NCBI GenBank assembly: GCA_001786225.1
Contig: MFVV01000016.1
Coordinates: 1 to 7,248, forward strand
Reading direction: 5' to 3'
From: Candidatus Nomurabacteria bacterium RIFCSPLOWO2_12_FULL_46_14
Lineage (GTDB): Bacteria; Patescibacteriota; Minisyncoccia; Phycocordibacterales; UBA9973
DNA length: 7,248 nt
Positions 1 to 4,812 of this stretch are shown one piece after another; position 1 is the first letter of the stretch; each line of letters opens with the position of its first letter. Position numbers and translations under genes: made by a program. The notes beneath the pieces were generated by a model. The model saw nothing but the letters and a program-made list of their open reading frames with translations, had not been told where the DNA came from and did not search any database.

Positions 1-804
1 GGGAGGTTTGGGGTCGGGGTAGGGAGGCATAAAGAGAAAATCTTTGCCGTCGTAGGCGTAAGCGCCTTTCGGCCCATCAGTAATGACCACAATCTCCGGG
101 CCCAATTCACGCATCTTGAGAAGCAGTTCTTTGACGCCCCCCGTCGGTTTATCGCGCCGCTCGCCGATGCTTTTTGTTCCTAAGATTCTCTCCGCTTCTT
201 CCACATTACAGAAAAATATTTTCGCGCGCTTGTAAAATCGCGCCAGTTTTTCTTTGCCCATTTTAATTTCAAACTTGCCGGGCTGGAAGGCGAAATTTAC
301 CTCCGGATGCGCATCCAGGTAGTCCGCGATTTGGTAGTGAAAGGGAAAGGCGGTTTCGTTGACCGAGCTGAAATATATCCACCCCGGACTGCCGACTTCC
401 GGCATCTCGTATTCATAATTCTGATGCTTGATCAAGATAGTGCGCTCCGCGCCGTACCAGAGCACATAGTGATAATTGGTTTTTTTGCCTTTATTTATTT
501 TGACAAAGCGGGTGTCTACATTATTCCTTTTCAATTCCGCCAGGCAGTCCTCGCCGTCGCGGTCGTCGCCCAAGTTGGTGACTATGGCGGTCGGGAGCCC
601 CAGCCGGGCCGCGGAAATAGAAGCGTTGGCGGCGTTGCCCACCGCCGGGACTACGAAGACATCCTCGTATTGCACCTTTTCCGCGAAGGGAATAGCTATT
701 TTGTAGCCGTCCGTGTCTGGTTCCCCGATAATGTCGGCTTTTTTGAGTTTGATAAAGGCGTCAATAACCGTATCCCCAATTGACAGGAAATCTATTTTTT
801 TCAT
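1..804 (-). CDS. PfkB-family carbohydrate/nucleoside kinase, C-terminus cut by window edge
   Basis: Seen: an open frame of 268 codons read leftward from ATG at 804 to the window edge. Near the N-terminus is a ribokinase-type nucleotide-sugar fold signature: VGNAANASISAARLG (about residues 55-69), then NLGDD (77-81). Further on are the N-x-x-E motif NVEE (200-203), which in this family helps bind Mg/phosphate, and VVITDGPKGAYAYDG (about 239-253), the strand and turn that normally precede the catalytic GAGD loop. The GAGD loop with the catalytic Asp would lie just beyond position 1, so catalytic competence cannot be judged here. Family knowledge: PfkB kinases transfer phosphate from ATP to a hydroxyl of a sugar or nucleoside in the cytoplasm. 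The substrate cannot be told from this part. The start is supported by an extended -10 box 6 nt upstream. There is no Shine-Dalgarno sequence, and the gene is divergent from the next one. Confidence 0.9.
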   Translation of the reverse strand, partial: MKKIDFLSIGDTVIDAFIKLKKADIIGEPDTDGYKIAIPFAEKVQYEDVFVVPAVGNAANASISAARLGLPTAIVTNLGDDRDGEDCLAELKRNNVDTRFVKINKGKKTNYHYVLWYGAERTILIKHQNYEYEMPEVGSPGWIYFSSVNETAFPFHYQIADYLDAHPEVNFAFQPGKFEIKMGKEKLARFYKRAKIFFCNVEEAERILGTKSIGERRDKPTGGVKELLLKMRELGPEIVVITDGPKGAYAYDGKDFLFMPPYPDPKPP

Positions 805-810
805 GGTATG

Positions 811-819
811 ATTATAGCA
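811..819 (-). promoter_or_regulatory. Extended -10 promoter (TGCTATAAT) for the PfkB kinase, predicted leaderless
   Basis: On the minus strand TGCTATAAT ends at 811 and the kinase ATG begins at 804, leaving only 6 nt (CATACC). A start site about 7 nt after the -10 would fall on or next to the A of ATG, so the transcript should be leaderless. No good -35 lies 16-18 bp upstream, as is usual for TGn-extended -10 promoters. The whole intergenic spacer to the divergent gene is 34 bp. Confidence 0.65.
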
Positions 820-825
820 TATTAT
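820..825 (+). promoter_or_regulatory. Possible weak -10 (TATTAT) for the lamin-tail gene
   Basis: TATTAT matches TATAAT at 5 of 6 positions and sits 13 nt before the ATG at 839, which would give a short leader of about 6 nt. No -35 is recognisable. TATGAT at 807-812 is an equally close alternative. The assignment is weak, because the spacer is AT-rich and shared with the divergent kinase promoter. Confidence 0.25.
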
Positions 826-838
826 TTTAACAATAATT

Positions 839-2296
839 ATGCCCCAAAAACCTATTTTGGTTTGGACAGCGATTGTTTTTTGCTCTATTTTTTTGTTGGG
901 ATTTGAGCCGGCCTCAGCGGAGGTGGTTATAAATGAAATTCAGCTGGCTCCCGCGGAAGCTAGATTCATCGAGCTTCACAACACCGGGCAGGCGGCAGTT
1001 AATCTGACCGACTGGTATATCCAGCGGAAAACGGCGACCGGAACGGAGTTTGGTTCTTCGGTCAGCAAGACTTATTTTGAAAGCAAAACCATTGCCCCGG
1101 GGGATTATTTTCTGATTTCCCGGAGCCCACTCCCGGACTCCGATATTGTTCTTGGCGATTTAACTTTAACCGAATCAAATACCATTCAGATAAAAAAATC
1201 AGCCCAAGAAGTGGTTTACAAAATCGGCTGGGGTGATTCCAGCGAGTGTGGCGGCGTCTGCGTCGCGAATCCCGGCGAAGGCCAAAGCATCGGCCGAAAC
1301 GTGGATACTTCCTGGGCAATAATAATGACGCCCACCCCCGGAGCGGCCAATTCCGAGGAGGAGATTTCGGATTTCGGCGGCGGTGAGCCGAGCGCGCCTC
1401 CGGCCGGAGGTGATTCCACCCCGAGTCCGTCGGGCGGAAGCGCCAAGCTTGCGGAGACCTCTGTCATTAAAGCCAAAATTGCCGCTCCGAGCACAGCTTT
1501 TGCCGGGCTACCACTTAGCTTCAGAGTCAGCGCCACCTACGCCGGTGAGGAATTACCCTACGGCAAATATTTTATAAATTTCGGCGATGGCGATTCCAAA
1601 ACAATCAACAATAACTCGGAACCGCGCCAATTTAGCCACACTTATTTCTACCCCGGCGACTATACCGCCAGCCTGGAATATTTTGGGAGTCCCTATCTGA
1701 CTTCGCCGGACGCGGCGGAGAAAATTAAAATCAAAGTAGTCCAGGCGGTTGTCGCCATCGCCCTAGTGGGGGAGGCGGAGGATTTTTTCATAGAACTCCG
1801 GAACGACACCGCCTACGCTACGGACATCTCCGGCTGGGCGCTCCGGAGCGACCGCCAGACCTTTGTTATACCCAAAAACACTATTTTGGAACCGAAGGCC
1901 AAAATTATCCTTTCTCCCAAAATCACTAATTTTACTATAGAAGACCGGGATACCCTTAGGCTTGTAAATTCCATTGGGGAAGTAATGTCCACTTACACTC
2001 TTTCGCCGCCAGCTCCATCCGCCAAACTTGCCGCCAAACCTGTGACCCAAACTCCCAAGAGCCCGGCCACACCCGCGTCAAAGACAATCCTTGACACCTT
2101 TAACACGGGGGAGGATTTATCCGCTTTGGCCTTGGAAAGTTTTCCGGTGGCAGGCGGTAATAATTCTTACTTGCCGATTGTCGCTTTTGCCTTTATCCTT
2201 TCCGTGACCTCGGGCGGAGTTTATGTTTTCCGCAAAAAATTTACTCCCGCCAAAAAAATCACCCCCGGCGGAGACTTCAAAATTTTAGAAGAGTGA
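839..2296 (+). CDS. Secreted, membrane-anchored lamin-tail / PKD / lamin-tail domain protein
   Basis: Seen: 485 residues. An N-terminal signal peptide (about 1-27, hydrophobic stretch ending PASA before EVV) leads into a lamin-tail-like beta domain (about 28-170: EVVINEIQLAP, ARFIELHNTG, LTDWYIQ, IAPGDYFLIS). A Pro/Gly/Ser-rich linker (about 173-203) follows. Next is a PKD-like domain (about 212-300: INFGDGDS near 246-253, then FSHTYFYPGDYTASL). A second lamin-tail-like domain follows (about 303-390: FFIELRNDT, DISGWALRSD, PKNTILEPKAKIILS), then a Pro/Ala/Thr/Lys linker, one hydrophobic helix (about 444-464) and a short basic tail. Inferred role: an envelope-anchored adhesion or scaffold protein with all folded domains outside the cell. 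No catalytic motif is visible. CGGVC (about residues 137-141) could form a disulfide. The start is chosen because the signal peptide begins there; no Shine-Dalgarno sequence precedes it. It ends in tandem stops TGA TAG. Lamin-tail proteins of this layout are common in CPR bacteria, but their function is unknown. Confidence 0.8.
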   Translation: MPQKPILVWTAIVFCSIFLLGFEPASAEVVINEIQLAPAEARFIELHNTGQAAVNLTDWYIQRKTATGTEFGSSVSKTYFESKTIAPGDYFLISRSPLPDSDIVLGDLTLTESNTIQIKKSAQEVVYKIGWGDSSECGGVCVANPGEGQSIGRNVDTSWAIIMTPTPGAANSEEEISDFGGGEPSAPPAGGDSTPSPSGGSAKLAETSVIKAKIAAPSTAFAGLPLSFRVSATYAGEELPYGKYFINFGDGDSKTINNNSEPRQFSHTYFYPGDYTASLEYFGSPYLTSPDAAEKIKIKVVQAVVAIALVGEAEDFFIELRNDTAYATDISGWALRSDRQTFVIPKNTILEPKAKIILSPKITNFTIEDRDTLRLVNSIGEVMSTYTLSPPAPSAKLAAKPVTQTPKSPATPASKTILDTFNTGEDLSALALESFPVAGGNNSYLPIVAFAFILSVTSGGVYVFRKKFTPAKKITPGGDFKILEE

Positions 2297-2326
2297 TAGG
2301 ATAAATCAAAGACCGACCTTGCTACA

Positions 2327-2476
2327 TTACATCACCCTCTCCCCGCTAATCAGCCGGGCCAGAATCATAACAACGGCCACCACTAGGAGAATGTGGATAA
2401 AGCCGCTTAGGGTGTAGGCCGAGACGATGCCCAGGAGCCACAAGATTATTAAAAGTATTGCCAAATTTACCAGCAT
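2327..2476 (-). CDS. Lmo0937-type small membrane protein, 49 residues
   Basis: Seen: ATG at 2476 to TAA at 2327-2329. The protein starts MLVNLAILLIILWLLGIVSA, continues YTLSGFIHILLVVAVVMILA and ends RLISGERVM. Two hydrophobic helices (about 4-20 and 26-42) flank a YTLSGFIHI turn, with a basic C-terminal end. This pattern (ILWLLG, then a YTxGGFIHILL-like turn, then an R-L-I tail) is that of the small Lmo0937/DUF5670 family of bacterial membrane proteins, recognised from memory. Function is unknown; the family is often linked with envelope stress. It begins 20 nt after the stop of the upstream coiled-coil gene, has no Shine-Dalgarno sequence, and is probably co-transcribed with that gene. It converges on the lamin-tail gene with 30 bp between stops and no clear terminator. 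Confidence 0.82.
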   Translation of the reverse strand: MLVNLAILLIILWLLGIVSAYTLSGFIHILLVVAVVMILARLISGERVM

Positions 2477-2496
2477 TTTTTTTGAAAAATTAACTG

Positions 2497-3105
2497 TTAA
2501 AGGATACTGACGAACCAGCCGAAAAAACTGAATTTGTTCTGCTCCGCCAGAATAAAATTTTCGACCCTATTTTGCGCTTGTTCCATAGCCTCTATGTTTT
2601 GGTGGAGGATAGCCACGGAGGCGTATTGGTCTATATCCGCTTTTAATTTCTTCAATTCCCGAAGCTGGTCTTTTATTTGCACCAACTGGAAGCGGAGAAC
2701 ACCGACGTCATTGCTCGCGCCGACCAAGACGGATTCCACCTTGGCTTTTTTCTCAATATTGGCGATTGTCCGCTCAATGATTTCCCAAGAGCGCTGGAAT
2801 TTATCCGCCGCCTCCCTCACCTTCTCTATTGTTGCCGTTGTGTCCATCTCCGCTTCTTTGGAATTATCTCGGGCGCGGAGAAGCAGATTTTCCATTTCTG
2901 CGTAGGAAATTTTGTTTTTCAGGGAATAATAGCGGTATATGCTGTCCGTGGCCGCTTCTTCGCTTAAGAGCGCTTGCCCTTTTTCGCTCTTATCGCTCTC
3001 CGCATCCGCCAGCATAATGGAGATGCCCAGAAACAGCGTTGCGAAAAACAGGATTCCCAGAATCATTTCCGCTCCGTATGCTTTTGTTTGTTTTCCGAAA
3101 TACAT
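2497..3105 (-). CDS. Membrane-anchored coiled-coil protein of unknown function
   Basis: Not recognised as a named family. Seen: 202 residues. A short basic N-terminus (K5, K8) precedes one hydrophobic segment (about 14-33, ILGILFFATLFLGISIML), which is either a membrane anchor or a signal peptide (LADA followed by ES would be a possible cleavage site). The rest is almost entirely charged, Ala/Glu/Lys/Gln-rich and predicted helical (about 48-190), with heptad-like stretches such as LRFQLVQIKDQLRELKKLKA. There are no cysteines and no catalytic motif. The last eleven residues (FSFFGWFVSIL) are strongly hydrophobic, which is unusual for a soluble coiled coil and could touch the membrane or a partner. 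By the positive-inside rule the coiled coil should face outward. A near-consensus promoter lies upstream. The Lmo0937-type gene follows after 20 nt, so the two probably form a small envelope operon, divergent from a response regulator that may control it. Confidence 0.8.
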   Translation of the reverse strand: MYFGKQTKAYGAEMILGILFFATLFLGISIMLADAESDKSEKGQALLSEEAATDSIYRYYSLKNKISYAEMENLLLRARDNSKEAEMDTTATIEKVREAADKFQRSWEIIERTIANIEKKAKVESVLVGASNDVGVLRFQLVQIKDQLRELKKLKADIDQYASVAILHQNIEAMEQAQNRVENFILAEQNKFSFFGWFVSIL

Positions 3106-3137
3106 TTTCTTTTTCTAAAATTTAATCTTATCTTAAT

Positions 3138-3165
3138 ATAATACTCCCTCCATATTTAATGTCAA
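3138..3165 (-). promoter_or_regulatory. Sigma70-type promoter for the coiled-coil/Lmo0937 pair
   Basis: Read on the minus strand, a perfect -35 TTGACA (3165-3160) is followed by a 16-bp spacer and -10 TATTAT (3143-3138, 5 of 6 matches). Transcription would start near 3131, about 26 nt before the ATG at 3105. The leader is A-rich without a clear Shine-Dalgarno sequence. The GGAGGGAG in this area lies within the spacer and is not a ribosome site. Confidence 0.6.
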
Positions 3166-3194
3166 TTTAATTAAGGGGAGAAAGATGTTGATTG

Positions 3195-3203
3195 TGTGGA
3201 TAA
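3195..3203 (-). promoter_or_regulatory. Perfect DnaA-box sequence (TTATCCACA)
   Basis: TGTGGATAA on the plus strand is the exact complement of the classic 9-mer DnaA box. It is alone in this intergenic region, between the two divergent promoters. A single box could mark DnaA-linked regulation, or be chance. No cluster, AT-rich unwinding region or replication gene indicates an origin. Confidence 0.3.
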
Positions 3204-3217
3204 CTTAATATCTGTTT

Positions 3218-3234
3218 AATCTTTTTAAAAGATT
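3218..3234. promoter_or_regulatory. 17-bp perfect palindrome abutting the response-regulator -35
   Basis: AATCTTTT-T-AAAAGATT reads the same on both strands (8-bp arms, 1-bp centre). Its right arm overlaps the first two bases of the proposed -35 at 3233. It could be a second operator, or an AT-rich palindrome overlapping the third TTAAT pair by chance. It is not placed as a terminator of any upstream plus-strand gene. Confidence 0.35.
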
Positions 3235-3261
3235 GCAAATTTAAGCCTTTTATGCTATAAA
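3233..3261 (+). promoter_or_regulatory. Promoter of the response-regulator/ychF operon, nearly leaderless
   Basis: A -35 TTGCAA (3233-3238, 4 of 6 matches) is followed by a 17-bp spacer ending in TGC and a -10 TATAAA (3256-3261), which makes an extended -10. Only 8 nt (GACCCTAT) separate the -10 from the ATG at 3270, so the mRNA should start within about 0-2 nt of the start codon. Confidence 0.65.
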
Positions 3262-3269
3262 GACCCTAT

Positions 3270-3938
3270 ATGGCAATTTTAATTATTGAAGATGAAATAA
3301 AGATTGTAGACATATTAAAACGGGCACTCAAGGGCAAGGGCTACTCCGTGGACGCGGCTTACGACGGCGCGGAGGGATTGGGCAAAGCTCTCAAAAATAA
3401 ATATGAACTGATTATTCTGGACATTATGCTTCCCAAAAAGGGAGGTTTTGCCGTTTGTAAAGAAGTGCGCCGCCATGGCATCCAGACGCCGATTATTATG
3501 CTGACCGCGAGGGGGCTGGAGGAAGAAAGAGTCAAGGGGCTGGACGCCGGCGCGGATGATTACATCGTCAAACCCTTCGGCTTGAACGAGCTTTTTGCCC
3601 GCATCCGTTCCGTTCTGCGTCGGCCGAAAACGGTGGAAAGTGATGTCTGGAAGGCGGGCGACCTAGTCCTGGACACCAAATCGCGCGAAGTGACCAAAGC
3701 CGGCCGGATTCTTAATTTAACTCCAAAAGAATATATGCTTCTCCACGCCCTAATCTCCCGCAAGGGCGAGGCTCTAAGCCGGCGGGAATTGATAGACATC
3801 GCCTGGGGGCCGGATTTTAAGGAAGGCAATAACGAGCTCAACGTGCATATGCGCTATCTCCGCAAGAAAATCGGCGATGGCGGCGCCAAACCTCTGATTC
3901 ACACCCTGCGCGGCATGGGCTTTACCCTGAAGGAATAA
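3270..3938 (+). CDS. OmpR/PhoB-family response regulator (orphan in this window)
   Basis: Seen: 222 residues. An N-terminal receiver domain (about 1-118) has the acidic pair E7/D8, phospho-acceptor D51 (LIILDIMLP), T79 (MLTARG) and K101 (VKPF), so all the residues needed for phosphotransfer are present. A C-terminal winged-helix DNA-binding domain (about 128-221) shows LNLTPKEYMLLHALI, SRRELIDIAWG, NVHMRYLRKKIG and the closing LIHTLRGMGFTL. Role: a cytoplasmic transcription factor that, once phosphorylated on D51, dimerises and binds direct repeats. No histidine kinase lies on either side within the window, so its partner is encoded elsewhere or absent. It heads a transcription unit whose next gene (ychF) starts at the very next base after its stop. 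The 11-bp-spaced TTAAT repeats upstream suggest autoregulation. The start is fixed by the extended -10 eight nt upstream. Confidence 0.93.
   Translation: MAILIIEDEIKIVDILKRALKGKGYSVDAAYDGAEGLGKALKNKYELIILDIMLPKKGGFAVCKEVRRHGIQTPIIMLTARGLEEERVKGLDAGADDYIVKPFGLNELFARIRSVLRRPKTVESDVWKAGDLVLDTKSREVTKAGRILNLTPKEYMLLHALISRKGEALSRRELIDIAWGPDFKEGNNELNVHMRYLRKKIGDGGAKPLIHTLRGMGFTLKE
3930..3934 (+). promoter_or_regulatory. Shine-Dalgarno AAGGA for ychF
   Basis: AAGGA ends 4 nt before the ychF ATG, inside the last codons of the response regulator. It is a clear ribosome-binding motif in a window where most starts lack one. It fits an internal operon gene, in contrast to the leaderless first genes. Confidence 0.5.
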
Positions 3939-4772
3939 ATGTCTAAGCTTTCTGTTGGAATTGTAGGGTTGCCTAATGTCGGCAAGAGTACGCTATTTAA
4001 CGCGCTGACTAAGCAGGCAGTACCGGCGGAGAATTATCCTTTTTGCACCATTGACCCATCCGTGGGCATTGTGCCCGTTCCAGATGACAGGCTGGAAAAA
4101 CTCTCTGTGATGTCAAAGTCAAAAAAGACGATACCTGCTGTGGTTGAATTTGTGGATATCGCCGGTTTGGTCCAAGGGGCATCCGAAGGCGCTGGGCTCG
4201 GCAATAAATTCCTCTCTCATATCCGCGAAGTTGATGCAATCATAGAAGTGGTGCGGGTTTTTGAAGACCCAAATACAATTCATGTACACAATAAAATTGA
4301 CCCCCTTTTTGACATTGAAGTAATAAATTTTGAATTGGAGCAGGCGGGTATAAGGAAACCGACTCTTTACGTGTTGAATATTTCCGAAGCTTTTCCCAAG
4401 GTCCGACCTTGGGAATTGGAGTCTAAGGTCGGACCTTTCCCGAGCCCGCATATCGAGGTAGACCCTATTTTCGGCACGGGGCTGGATAACTTGATTAAGG
4501 CGAGCTATGACCTACTGGGTCTGATTACTTTTTTTACCACTGGAGAAGATGAATCAAGAGCCTGGACCACTCGCCGAGGTTCCACCGCGCCTATGGCTGG
4601 GCGGGCAATCCATAATGATTTCAAGGAAAAGTTTATCCGCGCCGAAGTAATCAATTGGAAAGATTTATTAGACTCGGGTTCTTATGCCGTCGCTCGTTCT
4701 AAGGGCTTGGTGCGAACAGAAGGCAAAGAATATGTGGTGGCAGACGGAGATGTGATAGAATTTTTGATCTAA
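3939..4772 (+). CDS. ychF: YchF/Obg-family ATPase, shortened (no coiled-coil domain)
   Basis: Seen: 277 residues, against about 360 in typical YchF. The P-loop GLPNVGKST (10-18), switch region FCTIDP (35-40), G3 VDIAGLVQGASEG (72-84) and the YchF-specific NxxE nucleotide motif NISE (147-150), which favours ATP over GTP, are all present. The C-terminal TGS domain (about 196-277: LITFFTTGE, RAWTTRRGSTAP, IHNDF, FIRAEVI, EGKEYVVADGDVIEF) is intact. Family role: a ribosome-associated ATPase linked to translation and oxidative-stress response. Odd: INFELEQAG (129-137) runs straight into KPTLYVLN (140-147), so the roughly 70-residue antiparallel coiled-coil of ordinary YchF is missing. The stretch between NISE and the TGS domain is also compressed and contains KVRPWELESKVGP (154-166), encoded by palindromic DNA. 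Both halves stay in frame, so it reads as a genuine short protein, not a frameshift. It begins directly after the response-regulator stop. Confidence 0.92.
   Translation: MSKLSVGIVGLPNVGKSTLFNALTKQAVPAENYPFCTIDPSVGIVPVPDDRLEKLSVMSKSKKTIPAVVEFVDIAGLVQGASEGAGLGNKFLSHIREVDAIIEVVRVFEDPNTIHVHNKIDPLFDIEVINFELEQAGIRKPTLYVLNISEAFPKVRPWELESKVGPFPSPHIEVDPIFGTGLDNLIKASYDLLGLITFFTTGEDESRAWTTRRGSTAPMAGRAIHNDFKEKFIRAEVINWKDLLDSGSYAVARSKGLVRTEGKEYVVADGDVIEFLI
4393..4437. repeat. Paired palindromes inside ychF (AAGGTCSGACCTT motif)
   Basis: Two palindromes 27 bp apart centre to centre. The first (4393-4415) has perfect 11-bp arms, TTCCCAAGGTC and its complement, around a central C. The second (4425-4437) has 6-bp arms, AAGGTC/GACCTT, around a G. 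Their 13-bp cores are exact reverse complements of each other (AAGGTCCGACCTT and AAGGTCGGACCTT), so they could also pair together. The DNA is translated in frame as KVRPWELESKVGP within ychF, at a place where YchF proteins have no such conserved segment. The likely origin is a REP-like element insertion. Confidence 0.7.
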
Positions 4773-4783
4773 AGTAGCGGGGC

Positions 4784-4812
4784 AATGGAGTTTCTGTTAT
4801 AATACCTCCATT
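4784..4812. promoter_or_regulatory. Inverted repeat AATGGAG/CTCCATT flanking a -10 box
   Basis: Perfect 7-bp arms at 4784-4790 and 4806-4812, centres 22 bp apart (about two helical turns), bracket the -10 of the DUF5671-type gene. This is the geometry of a repressor operator. It may also be coincidence. The loop is too long and AT-rich to suggest a terminator. Confidence 0.3.
4795..4803 (+). promoter_or_regulatory. Extended -10 promoter (TGTTATAAT) for the DUF5671-type gene and leuS
   Basis: A perfect TATAAT at 4798-4803 preceded by TGT ends 9 nt before the ATG at 4813. A start 6-8 nt downstream gives a leader of at most about 3 nt. No recognisable -35 lies 16-18 bp upstream. It would also drive leuS, which overlaps the end of this gene. 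Confidence 0.6.

Larger units (their letters stand above)
3122..3226 (+). promoter_or_regulatory. Three 11-bp-spaced TTAAT direct-repeat pairs, candidate OmpR-type operator
   Basis: TTAAT occurs at 3122, 3133, 3156, 3167, 3205 and 3216. The six copies form three pairs, each offset by exactly 11 bp. Pair 3 extends to an 8-of-11 match between its two units (TTAATATCTGT and TTAATCTTTTT). OmpR/PhoB-family regulators bind as head-to-tail dimers to direct repeats with about 10-11 bp spacing, often just upstream of or overlapping the -35. Here pair 3 lies just upstream of the response-regulator -35. Pair 2 overlaps the -35 of the minus-strand promoter, and pair 1 covers its -10/start region. That the adjacent regulator is the protein that binds is inference. 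Confidence 0.5.

Noticed and set aside
307..783. 158-codon plus-strand open frame
   Set aside because: It is antisense to the PfkB kinase, whose motifs are clear on the minus strand. The plus-strand product shows no recognisable domain.
1397..1410. 14-bp perfect palindrome CCTCCGGCCGGAGG
   Set aside because: It is in the GC-rich Pro/Gly linker codons of the lamin-tail gene, with no second copy in the window. It is best explained by codon composition.
1216..1536. 106-codon minus-strand open frame in the lamin-tail gene
   Set aside because: It is opposite the Pro/Gly-rich GC-rich linker, whose composition keeps the complementary frame open. The sense-strand domains are coherent.
2297..2326. 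Bidirectional terminator between convergent genes
   Set aside because: No stable GC stem followed by a T-run is visible on either strand in this 30-bp gap.
2534..2905. Plus-strand open frames opposite the coiled-coil gene
   Set aside because: They mirror the minus-strand helical protein, which has a promoter and a membrane segment. The plus-strand products are Cys/Ser-rich with no family features.
2392..3203. Replication origin marked by two DnaA boxes
   Set aside because: Two boxes 800 bp apart, one in a coding region, with no cluster, dnaA/dnaN or AT-rich unwinding block, do not make an origin.
3185..3208. Seven-codon leader peptide (MLIVWIT) after AGGGGAG
   Set aside because: The ribosome-site spacing is good, but no plus-strand promoter lies upstream, and the predicted transcript start of the next gene is downstream of it. 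It is too short to support.
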